DNA of 64,000 nt from Providencia stuartii. GTDB lineage: Bacteria > Pseudomonadota > Gammaproteobacteria > Enterobacterales > Enterobacteriaceae. The notes beneath the pieces were generated by a model. That model ran no database searches. It had not been told where the DNA came from and saw only the letters and a program-made list of their open reading frames with translations. How positions within the stretch are numbered: the first letter of the stretch is position 1; the number at the start of each line of letters is the position of its first letter. Location: assembly GCA_900455155.1 (NCBI GenBank), contig UGUC01000004.1, positions 310,001-374,000 of the forward strand. The letters are read 5' to 3'. This document shows positions 18,901 to 28,515 of the stretch, one piece after another. The translations under genes and the position numbers were made by a program.

Positions 18901-19863
18901 ATGAAAACGCTTTATCTTTTTTTTGGAATTATCGCCTTATTGGTATTAGCGGTGATGAGTTTGTTTATTGGAGCGGGTGACGTGTCACCCGTTTCACTTT
19001 TCACCGATCCAGAGATGCAAGACATCTTTTTTATCAGTCGTATTCCTCGAACTATTTCCTTGATCCTAGCAGGCAGCGCTATGAGTGTTGCTGGGCTTAT
19101 CATGCAGCTCCTAACCCAAAACCGTTTTGTTGAGCCCTCGTTGGCGGGAACAACACAGTCAGCGAGTTTGGGCTTATTATTTGTGATGATACTGTTCCCT
19201 ACCGCCGATATTATGACCAAAATGGTAGTGGCAAGCGGGTTTGCATTGCTGGGTACAATGCTGTTTATGATGCTGTTGCGCAGGGTTATCTTAAAATCAG
19301 CGCTGATTGTGCCGCTGGTCGGCATAATGTTAGGAGCCGTTATTAGCGCACTGACAATCTTTACCGCGTATTCATTTGACCTGCTACAGTCATTAAGTGC
19401 TTGGATGAGCGGGGATTTTTCTAGCATCATTCAGGGTCGTTATGAGCTTTTATGGCTAGTCGGTTTACTCACATTACTTGCTTGTTGGATTGCGGATAGT
19501 TTCACGGTTGCGGGTATGGGTCGTGAGTTTGCCATCAACGTGGGGCTAAATTACCGTAAGGTAATGACAATTGGTTTATCGATTATTGCACTGATAAGCG
19601 GGGTTGTTGTTGTCGTTGTCGGGGCATTGCCATTCTTAGGACTGATTATCCCGAATCTCATTAGTTTAATTATGGGAGACAATATTCGTAAAACGCTGCC
19701 ATGGATCTGTATTGCTGGCGGAGGGTTAGTTTTACTCTGTGATATTGTCGGTCGCTTAGTCCGTTATCCATTCGAAATACCTGCAAGTGTGATTTTAGGT
19801 GTTATTGGCGCCATTATTTTCCTTTTTTTACTGTTGAAGCAGCAGCGTTATGCAAAAAGTTAA
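18901..19863 (+). CDS. Siderophore ABC transporter permease (FecCD family, first)
   Basis: This 320-residue permease has about nine to ten membrane segments. It shows FecCD-family patterns: R-I-P-R-T-I-S-L-I-L-A-G near residue 48, A-G-L-I-M-Q-L-L-T-Q-N, and G-A-L-P-F-L-G-L-I-I-P-N near residue 240 (the ATPase-contact loop). It pairs with the next permease to form the membrane channel, like YclN/FatD. It starts 3 bp after the binding-protein stop and overlaps the next gene by 14 bp. Confidence 0.9.
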   Translation: MKTLYLFFGIIALLVLAVMSLFIGAGDVSPVSLFTDPEMQDIFFISRIPRTISLILAGSAMSVAGLIMQLLTQNRFVEPSLAGTTQSASLGLLFVMILFPTADIMTKMVVASGFALLGTMLFMMLLRRVILKSALIVPLVGIMLGAVISALTIFTAYSFDLLQSLSAWMSGDFSSIIQGRYELLWLVGLLTLLACWIADSFTVAGMGREFAINVGLNYRKVMTIGLSIIALISGVVVVVVGALPFLGLIIPNLISLIMGDNIRKTLPWICIAGGGLVLLCDIVGRLVRYPFEIPASVILGVIGAIIFLFLLLKQQRYAKS

Positions 19864-20833
19864 TGCATCAGTGGTGTTACCCAAAAAAGGGATGACACCA
19901 TTACAAAGAATATGGCTATTACTGGGGCTGTCGGTTATAGCTATTACACTTTTTATGACTATCAATCTTGGCAATAACCTTGCTTATATTTTGCCACACC
20001 GAGGTTATATGGTGCTGACGATGATTCTGGTCGCTTTTGCTTCTGGAGTCTCGACCGTTCTTTTTCAGACCATAGCCAATAATAAGATATTGACGCCCTC
20101 TATTATGGGTTTAGAGGCGTTATTTATTTTATTACAGTCAATCTTTGTGTTTTATACCGATAGCTTCCCTGCATCTTGGTTGCTCAATATTGGGAAGTTT
20201 TTGCTAGAGTCATCGCTACTCGTTCTATTCTCCGTATTACTTTATCGCTGGTTGTTTGTTTCAGCTAAGTTGAATATCAACCTCGTTTTGATGGTTGGTA
20301 TTATTCTTGGTACGTTATTTAAAAGTACGGCGACGTTACTACAGCGGTTGATGGATCCGAATGAATTCTCGATTCTACAAAGTCGTATGTTTGCGACTTT
20401 TACACGAGCGACCCCTGAGCTGATCTTCTTTACTTTAGCAATTACGCTAGTCGTTGGTATTTTGCTGTGGCGTATGCGCTATTGTTTCGATGTTTTAGCT
20501 CTCGGTCAGGCAAATGCGATCAATTTAGGAATTAACTATCGCCATAAAGTGACGGTGATTTTATTACTGATATCGATATTAGTGGCGGTATCGACAGCAT
20601 TAGTAGGGCCATTAACTTTCTTAGGGTTAATGGTGGCGAACCTTGCTTATTTTATTAGTGGTAGTAGTCAGCACCGTTATCTGTTGCCCGTCTCTTTCTT
20701 ATTAGGAGTGATTGCGCTTATTGGAGGGCAATTGATCCTTGATTACGGCTTGAACATGGCGGGTACGCTATCTGTTGTGATTGAGTTTATCGGCGGCATA
20801 TTCTTTATTTATATGGTGTTAAGAAGGTTTTAG
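19850..20833 (+). CDS. Siderophore ABC transporter permease (FecCD family, second)
   Basis: This 327-residue FecCD-family permease is the partner of the preceding gene (YclO/FatC-like). It has multiple membrane helices, the F-Q-T-I-A-N-N-K-I-L-T-P-S-I-M-G motif near residue 75 and the G-P-L-T-F-L-G-L-M-V-A-N coupling loop near residue 250. The 14-bp overlap with the upstream gene and the 1-bp gap to the ATPase gene indicate tight coupling. Confidence 0.9.
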   Translation: MQKVNASVVLPKKGMTPLQRIWLLLGLSVIAITLFMTINLGNNLAYILPHRGYMVLTMILVAFASGVSTVLFQTIANNKILTPSIMGLEALFILLQSIFVFYTDSFPASWLLNIGKFLLESSLLVLFSVLLYRWLFVSAKLNINLVLMVGIILGTLFKSTATLLQRLMDPNEFSILQSRMFATFTRATPELIFFTLAITLVVGILLWRMRYCFDVLALGQANAINLGINYRHKVTVILLLISILVAVSTALVGPLTFLGLMVANLAYFISGSSQHRYLLPVSFLLGVIALIGGQLILDYGLNMAGTLSVVIEFIGGIFFIYMVLRRF

Positions 20834-20834
20834 T

Positions 20835-21590
20835 ATGATTGAAATTAATCAGATATCGAAAAGTTATCAGGATACTAAGGTCTTAGATAACATCACAACA
20901 ACGATTAAAAATAGTGGTATTACATCGATTATTGGGCCTAATGGAGCAGGTAAGTCGACGCTTTTATCAATCATTGGGCGCTTATTAATGGCCGATTCTG
21001 GGCATGTGAAGGTTAATGAGCTAGATGTTGTAAAAACGCCAAGTGATAAGCTAGCGACTTATTTGTCAGTGTTGCGACAAGAAAACCAGTTCGCAAGTCG
21101 ATTAACCGTTGAAGAGTTAGTTGGTTTTGGTCGCTATCCTTATACAAAAGGGCGTTTAACCCTTGATGACAAAAAGAAAATCGATGAGTCACTCGAATTC
21201 TTAAATTTATCTAACTTGCGTCATCGTTATTTGGATGAGCTATCAGGTGGTCAACGGCAAAGAGCCTATGTGGCGATGGTTTTATGTCAAGACACTGAAT
21301 ATGTGCTGTTAGATGAACCACTCAACAACCTTGATATGAAGCACGCGGTCATTATGATGAAATTGCTGCGTCGCGCGGCAGACGAGTTAGGCAAAACGAT
21401 TATTTTGGTGATCCACGATATCAATTTTGCCTCTGTCTACTCCGACCATATTATCGCTATGCGAGCAGGGAAGTTAGTTTATCATGGGGCGCCTAATGAC
21501 ATTATGAAGGTCGATATCATCGAAGATATCTTTGATACTCCTATTGAGATTAAATCTGTCGATAATAAATTGATAGCGATGTATTACTAA
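20835..21590 (+). CDS. Siderophore ABC transporter ATPase
   Basis: This 251-residue ATPase has Walker A G-P-N-G-A-G-K-S-T near residue 34, signature L-S-G-G-Q-R-Q-R near residue 136, Walker B Y-V-L-L-D-E-P near residue 156 and an H-loop V-I-H-D near residue 191. It is YclP/FatE-like and powers the two permeases. It is last in the operon and ends before a strong hairpin. Confidence 0.92.
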   Translation: MIEINQISKSYQDTKVLDNITTTIKNSGITSIIGPNGAGKSTLLSIIGRLLMADSGHVKVNELDVVKTPSDKLATYLSVLRQENQFASRLTVEELVGFGRYPYTKGRLTLDDKKKIDESLEFLNLSNLRHRYLDELSGGQRQRAYVAMVLCQDTEYVLLDEPLNNLDMKHAVIMMKLLRRAADELGKTIILVIHDINFASVYSDHIIAMRAGKLVYHGAPNDIMKVDIIEDIFDTPIEIKSVDNKLIAMYY

Positions 21591-21615
21591 ACGAAGTCAT
21601 TTTATTTTTATAAAA

Positions 21616-21652
21616 AAATAGCCTCTATTGCTTGTTAGCATAGAGGCTATTT
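21616..21652. terminator. Bidirectional terminator between iron ABC operon and deaminase
   Basis: AAATAGCCTCTAT (21616-21628) pairs with ATAGAGGCTATTT (21640-21652). A runs precede and T-rich sequence follows, so it can serve the convergent transcripts on both sides. Confidence 0.85.
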
Positions 21653-21776
21653 TATTGAGCTATATATCAAACGCAGTAGCAAAGCTACAAACCATTCACG
21701 CGCCATTCCAATCACTCTTCACCTAATTAGCATAAGTGAAGAGTGCATCCAAATCCCGCGTAAAAAGCGTTTTATA

Positions 21777-23198
21777 TTACTCGCTAAAACGAGAAAGTCT
21801 GTATGGACGTGGATCGATGATAGGCTTAGTATCCATCAATAGATCAGCAGTCAACTGTCCAGATGCAGGACTTTCTGTCATACCCCAACCTGTTGCGGTG
21901 TTGATAACAAGGCCAGGGTATTGTTCGATTTTCGAAATGATTGGGATCTCATCGTCAGTTGGGCTAACAGTGCCGCCCCAACGCTCAACCACTTTAGAGT
22001 CTTTAAACACAGGGAATTCATTTCTAAGTCTTTCTAGAACGCCATCCAAGTGCTCATTGTTTGGTGTGTTAGTTGCGGTACGGAACTCTTCAAATGGCGT
22101 TTTCTCATCCAGCTTCCATGAGGTTGCCATGGTGAAGGAGTTAAAGAGATCTTTACCGATTGAGAATTCTAATGGCAGCTCTCCGCCTCCGAGTAGGTGT
22201 AAAAAGCGAGGGCCTAGCAGGAAGCTATCTTTAACGATAGAACTGGTAAAGATACGTGGTGCTACCGCATAAGTACCATCAGCTTGTTCACGGAAGTGAA
22301 TACCGTTTGGTAGATGCACGTTACCTCTCGGTGCACCAGGCACGCCAGTAATACGCTGTTGAGAGAGGTAAACGTTCAGTGTAGGAACATCAACGCCTAG
22401 GTTACCCATAAATAGGCGAGACCAGATACCACCAGTCAGCACTACGTTAGAAGTTTTGATGGAACCTTTTTCGGTCACAACGTCGGAAATCTTACCGCCA
22501 GCGGTTTCTATGCCCCTTACTGCACAGTTGGTATAGATGCGGATCCCGATTGATTTGGCGTAGTTAGCCATGGTTGGTGTAACCACTTCTGGGTCGAGAC
22601 TACCTGCGTCTTCTTCAAATCCACCGATTTTCCATGGAGTTTGTGCATTAGGTAAGCGTTTTGCCAGCTCTTCACCTTCGATCATGCGAGTTCTTAAAGG
22701 TGTATCAAAACCTGGGTTTTCTGCTGTCTTTTTGATCCACTCTCTGGTGAGTTCTAGATCTTTTTCGCTAGAAGGAACTTCAACACGGCCTTGAATGCGG
22801 TAACTTGTATCAGCACCGATTTTTTCATTCATGCCAGTCCATAAAATTTTTCCATAGTGGTGTAATGGAAAAATTTCTGGGGAAGTTTTGTAGCTAATAA
22901 TTTGGCTATAAGCACGGCCTGATTGTTCGCCGCCTACAACGCCTTTTTCACAAATAACAACGTTCATCCCCCTTTCGGTGAGATTAATTGCAGTCATAAT
23001 ACCTTGAAGGCCTGCACCGATAATAACGGCATCAGCGGATTTTGGTAATGCACCTTCTGTGCCTGCTACAGCAGGAACACGAGATTTGGTGGACTCAAAC
23101 CGACCTTCTCTGCGGATCATTGGAACAACCGCAGCACCACCTGCGAGAACACCCGCAGCACCGACCCCTAAAAGTAGTTTTCTTCTCGAGATTTTCAT
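21777..23198 (-). CDS. Membrane-bound L-amino acid deaminase (FAD-dependent)
   Basis: This 473-residue flavoprotein oxidatively deaminates L-amino acids to 2-oxo acids and ammonia, passing electrons to the respiratory chain rather than to oxygen directly. It begins with a Tat-like S-R-R-K-L-L-L-G-V-G and a hydrophobic segment (residues 8-27) that anchors it at the membrane. An FAD-binding G-A-G-L-Q-G motif is near residue 62. Much of the sequence agrees with my memory of the Proteus mirabilis enzyme (for example N-V-Y-L-S-Q-Q-R-I-T-G-V-P-G and L-G-P-R-F-L-H-L-L-G-G-G). GAGG before the ATG supports the start. This enzyme is characteristic of Proteus, Providencia and Morganella. Its 2-oxo acid products can bind iron, which matters given the adjacent iron importer. 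Confidence 0.93.
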   Translation of the reverse strand: MKISRRKLLLGVGAAGVLAGGAAVVPMIRREGRFESTKSRVPAVAGTEGALPKSADAVIIGAGLQGIMTAINLTERGMNVVICEKGVVGGEQSGRAYSQIISYKTSPEIFPLHHYGKILWTGMNEKIGADTSYRIQGRVEVPSSEKDLELTREWIKKTAENPGFDTPLRTRMIEGEELAKRLPNAQTPWKIGGFEEDAGSLDPEVVTPTMANYAKSIGIRIYTNCAVRGIETAGGKISDVVTEKGSIKTSNVVLTGGIWSRLFMGNLGVDVPTLNVYLSQQRITGVPGAPRGNVHLPNGIHFREQADGTYAVAPRIFTSSIVKDSFLLGPRFLHLLGGGELPLEFSIGKDLFNSFTMATSWKLDEKTPFEEFRTATNTPNNEHLDGVLERLRNEFPVFKDSKVVERWGGTVSPTDDEIPIISKIEQYPGLVINTATGWGMTESPASGQLTADLLMDTKPIIDPRPYRLSRFSE

Positions 23199-24252
23199 CT
23201 ATAACCTCAATAATAACCTTAGTTTTTATATAGTAAATAATTACAATTTAAGATAATCATATTATCATATTTCATGATGTTGTTAACTATGGTTAATATT
23301 TGTTAACAAAAGTAAGAGAAATGTGAATATTCATAATCAGAAATAATCAAGCCTGTAAGGGGTTTGCGAGCTATTTTAATAAAATTCAATCTTTTTAAGA
23401 GGGCAGAAAATAAAGTGAAATGTCAGATAATGTGTACAGTGATTTTTTAATCAACTTAGATGCGGTGGATATTTGTTTCGTAGAGTGAGTAATTAGCAAA
23501 AATACTAGAATGAGCCAAGTGTTAAACAATGCTATATTGTGTGGTTAATAAGGGTAGGAGAATGAAATATCCGATTTTATGAGGGTTGGTGGTTATCCTT
23601 CTTTTTACTCTTGAAAGGTTAAATAGATAAAATACGTATTAGTTTAAAAACATTTAATTAAATATCTAAATGTTTGTGTTTTTTATATTGTCGTTTTTTT
23701 GAACTAAATTCTCAAGTTTTTCAGTAACAGGAAAATTCGTGGCGTATTTTTAGGTTTACACTATTTTAAAATAAAGTTGAAAAAATATATTTTGTTATTG
23801 AAACGCCTATTAGGAATATATTTTACCTCTGATTTATCATTAAAAAACATGAAGATATGTTTATCTTTGTGTCTGTTGATAAAATAGTCAAAGACGAATT
23901 CTTATCCAGTTTAACCCTTTCAATAACGACTGTTACTAATAATAATCCTAAATTTGTTTATTTTTTTAGTCACACATAGTGGTAAAAGTAAAATATACGA
24001 CTAAGCTGGTTAAAGTGTTATCTAAATAAGTAATCCTTACAATAAATCAGGTTTTTTATTTAGGCAATAGTTTGAGTTATCTATTTTTTAACCAATTGGC
24101 ATACATAGTTTGTGCTTATTATCATCATGCCAGAAAAATCATGGATTAAAAGTTTGGCGAACCCAGTGGGAAATGACAATTAATTCACTTAGGTAGAAGT
24201 GCTTATTTAGTATAAACCTCTATTATTGGAGTGTAATTTATTATAGGGCGAT
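23199..24252. other. 1.05-kb AT-rich region without a gene
   Basis: This lies upstream of the deaminase gene and downstream of the MrpJ-type regulator, both on the minus strand. It is very AT-rich with no usable frame, hairpin or RNA that I can identify. It must hold the deaminase promoter. AT richness of this kind often binds H-NS, but that is inference. Confidence 0.35.
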
Positions 24253-24690
24253 TTATTCCTTTTTAGAATTAACTCTCTTTATTTTGGCGCCATTGAGTGG
24301 CTTGAGCTGGACGGAATAGGTCTCTAAATTTTTTCTATTGTGATTGGAATAACGTATTTCATCACGTGTTGCGCTATTTTTATCTTTAATAAAGTGTCTG
24401 ATATATTGGCTGAGTGATGGTGGTGTGACGGGAGCAGGCTCTTTATTATTGCTACCGTTCGCGTATTCGTGGAAAATTTTTTGTATAAAACTTGCGCCAT
24501 CAATCTCCAAGATCAATAGAAATTTATACAGTAAATCAATTGTGAGTGGCGTTATCCCGTTTTCATAGCGAGAAATTTGTTGCTGGCTGATCCCCATTAA
24601 TTTGGCTAATTCTTTGCCCGTGATTTTCTTCTCCTTTCTTGCCTTGCGTAAAAAGTAACCCGATAGTGTACTGAGTTTGTTTTCTTCCAT
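24253..24690 (-). CDS. XRE-family regulator, MrpJ-like (orphan)
   Basis: This 145-residue protein has an N-terminal Cro/CI-type helix-turn-helix (residues about 10-65). The recognition helix reads G-I-S-Q-Q-Q-I-S-R-Y-E, the motif shared by MrpJ-family regulators that repress motility and control fimbriae in Proteus and Providencia. A basic tail rich in K, N and R follows, of unknown role. No fimbrial genes adjoin it, so it is an orphan MrpJ-type gene. A second such gene heads the fimbrial operon at 45015. Confidence 0.78.
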   Translation of the reverse strand: MEENKLSTLSGYFLRKARKEKKITGKELAKLMGISQQQISRYENGITPLTIDLLYKFLLILEIDGASFIQKIFHEYANGSNNKEPAPVTPPSLSQYIRHFIKDKNSATRDEIRYSNHNRKNLETYSVQLKPLNGAKIKRVNSKKE

Positions 24691-25113
24691 TATTTAGTTT
24701 TCTACTCATCGCCTCTATTTGGGCGCTACTATAACGAGTCTGCTGTAGGTGTAAAAATGTTTATACCTAATAAACAGTGATTTTTGATAGTTTATAACTA
24801 TTGTTATATTTATTTTTATTGAAAATGCTGATTTACACTATTGGTATTCACGTAAATTTTTGGAAAATTGAGAGCTTAAACCTATGAAAATATCGTCATT
24901 TTAAGAAGGTTATTTTATTTATATTTCGAATTATGACGTAAAAAGAGTAAATGTGTTTACTAATTTGTTCTATTTGAAATAGTTAATTGTCACCTAAAAT
25001 GTTTCATTTTGTTACATTCTGTCAAAGGTTTGACGGCTATTTTAGAGATAATTTCATATTATGAGTATTAATTTCCTAAGTTGAATTACGTGATTGCTGT
25101 TAAGTGAAGCTGA
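24691..25113. other. Spacer between MrpJ-like gene and DUF1028 gene
   Basis: This is 423 bp of AT-rich sequence with no supportable reading frame. It presumably holds the promoter of the MrpJ-like gene. Confidence 0.35.
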
Positions 25114-25761
25114 TTATTCATTTCCAGTGGGAATTTGTGCGAAGAAATCGGCGTAGTCTCTTGAGCATATTTGATGCAGAATAACGTTTAAGTCAGATAA
25201 AGGTTGTTGTGACCAATCAGCGCGAATATCAATATCTGCATATTGGCGACGGTGCCATATTTTGAGTGCCGCTGAACGAATTCCTCGATAATCACCTCCC
25301 GCTTTTTCACCCGCTTTCATTGCCATTAATAGCCTATTTGCTAGCGCTAACTCTGAGTATTTATGGTAGGTATCGTATAGCGCGTGTAAAACATGCTCTC
25401 CTGCGAGCATATTACCTGCAATCGCTAAATTGGTTTCAGATAAGCCACCACACCAAGGTAAACATGCCTGTCCTGTCCAATGCGCACTGGTGCCTTGTTT
25501 ATCAATAATGATCAATTGCCTTAATGTGGGGGCGGCATCTTTTTTAAGCAAAACATCTAAACAGGTTTTAGCTGGCATAGCCTCTCGAAGGAATTCAACT
25601 CCCGTTATACCTGCCATGGGGTTGGTCATGGCTTGTGTGGCAATTGCACCATGATGACTTGCCCCATGGAGAACTAATGCCCCTACTGCGGGACCACCTG
25701 TTGCGGTTATTGCTCCAATTTCCCCCGTTTTTGCACAACGAGCGACGATAGAAAAAGTCAT
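25114..25761 (-). CDS. DUF1028 family protein (Ntn-hydrolase-like)
   Basis: This protein of about 215 residues has the DUF1028 start M-T-F-S-I-V-A-R-C, then G-E-I-G-A-I-T-A-T-G-G-P-A-V-G-A, L-A-I-A-G-N-M-L-A-G near residue 110 and A-G-E-K-A-G-G-D-Y-R-G near residue 150. The fold is thought to resemble Ntn-hydrolases; no activity is firmly known to me. An ATG four codons upstream (25773) is in frame, but the AGGTG ribosome site sits just before the ATG at 25761, so I prefer that start. It is divergent from the peptide ABC transporter operon 150 bp away, which suggests shared control and a role in peptide or amide use. Confidence 0.8.
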   Translation of the reverse strand: MTFSIVARCAKTGEIGAITATGGPAVGALVLHGASHHGAIATQAMTNPMAGITGVEFLREAMPAKTCLDVLLKKDAAPTLRQLIIIDKQGTSAHWTGQACLPWCGGLSETNLAIAGNMLAGEHVLHALYDTYHKYSELALANRLLMAMKAGEKAGGDYRGIRSAALKIWHRRQYADIDIRADWSQQPLSDLNVILHQICSRDYADFFAQIPTGNE

Positions 25762-25911
25762 TTTACACCTCATAAATTAGACACCGATCAAATTTATCAT
25801 TATAAATTATTGCGAGAAAGTTAATTTATCATCATAAATAAAGAAAAAGAGAATAATTTTAACAAAATTGACACATATCACAGCATCGTCACCACACCAG
25901 GGAGAACAAAT

Positions 25912-27471
25912 ATGGGCATGTGTTTACGCAGATGGGTAGCCACAGTTTCACTTCTCTTCGCTTTTTCATTTCCGCTATGGGGCGATGAAAACAGCCATGT
26001 ATTGTTATTAGGGCAAGTGGCTGAACCGCAATCATTAGATCCTCAGGTGGCGACGGCTGCCAATGATTCACGGATCTTGGTGAATATTTATGAGGGGTTG
26101 GTGCGCAATTCTGATGGTTCATTAAAGCTTGAGCCTGCACTGGCCGAATCATGGAATGTGAGTGAGGATGGACTGACTTACACATTTCATTTACGCAAAG
26201 GGGTTCGCTTTCATGATGGATCACCATTAGATGCACAAGCGGTTAAGTTTACGTTCGAACGTATGCTTAATCGTGAGCATCCTTACTATCATACAGGGCC
26301 TTTTCCTTTATCATTTTTCTTTTCTGTTATCGACAACATTGAAACGCCCGATAACGCCACGGTGATCTTCCGGTTAAAAGAGCCGTTTGCCCCTTTTTTA
26401 TCCAATCTTGCAACCCCCGCAGGTTTGATTGTCTCGCCAGCTGCCGTTAAACAATACGATAAAAATTTTGGTCGCCATCCAAGTGGGACAGGGCCTTTTA
26501 AATTTACCGAGTGGACGGCGAATCAGCGTGTTGTTGTGGAAGCCAATGATCAGTACTGGGGAGGGCGACCGTCACTGCAATATGTGGTTTTTCGCCCAAT
26601 AACTGACGCTAATACTCGCGTGGCTGAAATGCTGTCGGGAGGGATTGATGCGATGGTTGAAGTGCCCGCGGATAATGTACCACTGTTTGCCTCTGATAAA
26701 CGTTTTCACTTGTATCAAGCAACAGGCCCGCATGTTTGGTATGGCATGTTGAATGCATCACGTCCACCATTTGACGATGTGCGTGTCAGGCAAGCCGTGA
26801 ATTACGCAGTCAACAAACAGAATATCGTTAAATATATCCTTCAAGGCTCCGCAGATGTTGCACAGGGGCCAATCCCTTCAGCTTTCGATTGGGCGTTTGA
26901 TCCTGAAACGGAGGCTTACCCTTACGATCCTCAAAAAGCGCGTGAATTGATTAAAGCGGCGGGAGCAGAAGGGCAAAAAATTATTTTTTATGTCACAGAG
27001 GGAGGATCTGGCATGTTGGATCCGATCCCGATGGCGACAGCGATTCAGGCCGACCTAAAGGCCGTTGGGCTGTCAGTTGAAATACAGACTTTTGAGTGGA
27101 ATACCTATTTATCAAAGGTGAATTCAGGGCTTAAACAAGCACATATGGCGGAAATGGCATGGATGACGAACGATCCTGACACCTTACCCTTTTTGACGCT
27201 GCACTCTGGATCATGGCCAGAGAAAGGGGGATTTAATTCTGGCTATTACGCGAATAAACAACTCGATAGCTTATTAGATAAGGCAAGAGTAACAAACGAT
27301 ATGGCTGAGAGGGCACGGCTTTATCGGCAGGTACAAAAGAGAGTTCACCAAGATGCGCCATGGCTGTTTGTGGCAAATTGGAAGCAAAATGCGGTCGCCA
27401 GTGCGCGGATCAGTAATTTTAAATTACAGCCAAATTTTAATTTATTGCTTAAAGACGTTCATAAAGATTAA
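25912..27471 (+). CDS. Peptide-type ABC transporter substrate-binding protein (family 5)
   Basis: This 519-residue exported solute-binding protein is of the DppA/OppA/GsiB type. The signal peptide spans residues 1-24. Mature motifs include E-P-x-S-L-D-P-Q near residue 38, L-A-E-S-W-N-V-S-E-D-G-L-T-Y-T-F-x-L-R-K-G-V-x-F-H-D-G (the family's central pattern, residues about 76-103) and a late W-M-T-N-D-P-D. GGGAGA precedes the ATG. It begins an operon: binding protein, permease, permease-ATPase fusion, ATPase, regulator, peptidase. The cargo is probably a short peptide or peptide-like compound, given the linked M42 peptidase. The wording is closer to GsiB/DppA than OppA, but I cannot assign a ligand. 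Confidence 0.88.
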   Translation: MGMCLRRWVATVSLLFAFSFPLWGDENSHVLLLGQVAEPQSLDPQVATAANDSRILVNIYEGLVRNSDGSLKLEPALAESWNVSEDGLTYTFHLRKGVRFHDGSPLDAQAVKFTFERMLNREHPYYHTGPFPLSFFFSVIDNIETPDNATVIFRLKEPFAPFLSNLATPAGLIVSPAAVKQYDKNFGRHPSGTGPFKFTEWTANQRVVVEANDQYWGGRPSLQYVVFRPITDANTRVAEMLSGGIDAMVEVPADNVPLFASDKRFHLYQATGPHVWYGMLNASRPPFDDVRVRQAVNYAVNKQNIVKYILQGSADVAQGPIPSAFDWAFDPETEAYPYDPQKARELIKAAGAEGQKIIFYVTEGGSGMLDPIPMATAIQADLKAVGLSVEIQTFEWNTYLSKVNSGLKQAHMAEMAWMTNDPDTLPFLTLHSGSWPEKGGFNSGYYANKQLDSLLDKARVTNDMAERARLYRQVQKRVHQDAPWLFVANWKQNAVASARISNFKLQPNFNLLLKDVHKD

Positions 27472-27567
27472 CGGATCAATTGGCTTAATTTCACGGCATA
27501 ACAAAGTAGCGAGCCTTTACTCGGCATTAAAACGGTTACGACGGGAAGATTTACTGGGGAAGAACCT

Positions 27568-28515
27568 ATGTGGCTATATTGTGTTAAACGAATTTTAGCG
27601 ACGATACCCATTTTAATTGGGCTCACGCTTATCGTATTTTTCATCATGGCGTTGATCCCTGGTGACCCCGCTCAAGCACTGCTCGGGCCATGGGCAACAC
27701 CAGAGAATGTGGCGCGGGTAAAACAGGAACTTGGTTTAGATAAGCCGCTATATCAACAATATTTTATCTGGATAAGTAATTTATTGCAGGGGGATTTTGG
27801 GCGCTCATTCGTACTCAATCGTCCTGTCACTGACGAGGTATTAGAACGTTTTTCAGCCACCTTAATTCTTGGGGGCAGTGCGCTGTTGCTCAGCTCTGTT
27901 TTAGGGTTGTTGGCAGGCATTATTTCGGCGATCCGCCAGTTTAGCTGGAGTGACAAAATGATCACGCTAGCCGTGTTACTGGGCATTTCGATGCCATCGT
28001 TTTGGATCGGCCTATTGATGATCATGCTGTTTGCGGTACAACTGCAATGGTTTCCTGCGTCAGGGATGTATTCGATTTGGCAAGGCGGTGGGTTCGGTGA
28101 CCTATTGCACCATCTTGTTCTGCCAGCAGTGACGCTCTCTTTAGTCGCGACAGGGGTCATTGCTCGATTAACTCGTACTGCGATGTTAGAGGTCTTGCGC
28201 TTAGATTTTATTCGTACTGCTCGAGCAAAAGGACTTAGCGAACGCAAAGTTATTTTTCGTCATGCTTTTCGTATGGCGCTCGTGTCAGTGATCCCCGTTA
28301 TTGGGATTCAGGCTGGTTTTGTTCTAGGCGGTGCTGTCTATATCGAAACCGTATTCCAGTGGCCGGGGCTAGGTGCCATGTTGGTCAAAGCGGTTGCGAC
28401 ACGTGATCTCTTTTTAGTGCAGGGCGGTGTTTTAATTGCAGCAGCAGCCTATGTATTTATTAATTTGTTTGCTGATTTGATGCAGGCACTTTTGGATCCG
28501 AGGTTAAAATCATGA
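27568..28515 (+). CDS. Peptide ABC transporter permease (DppB/GsiC-like)
   Basis: This 315-residue permease has six membrane segments. The N-terminus carries the DppB-family pattern I-P-I-L-I-G-L-T-L-I-V-F-F near residue 11, P-G-D-P-A near residue 30 and L-G-L-D-K-P-L-x-x-Q-Y. The EAA coupling loop reads R-A-K-G-L-S-E-R-K-V near residue 217. It overlaps the next gene by 4 bp (ATGA). The 96-bp gap to the binding-protein gene holds no gene of its own. Confidence 0.88.
   Translation: MWLYCVKRILATIPILIGLTLIVFFIMALIPGDPAQALLGPWATPENVARVKQELGLDKPLYQQYFIWISNLLQGDFGRSFVLNRPVTDEVLERFSATLILGGSALLLSSVLGLLAGIISAIRQFSWSDKMITLAVLLGISMPSFWIGLLMIMLFAVQLQWFPASGMYSIWQGGGFGDLLHHLVLPAVTLSLVATGVIARLTRTAMLEVLRLDFIRTARAKGLSERKVIFRHAFRMALVSVIPVIGIQAGFVLGGAVYIETVFQWPGLGAMLVKAVATRDLFLVQGGVLIAAAAYVFINLFADLMQALLDPRLKS

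Noticed and set aside
25430..25654. Plus-strand frames opposite the DUF1028 gene
   Set aside because: Antisense shadows of a clearly coding minus-strand gene.
27353..27598. 81-codon frame spanning the gap between binding protein and permease genes
   Set aside because: Most of it overlaps the binding-protein gene and the permease start out of phase; no independent ribosome site.
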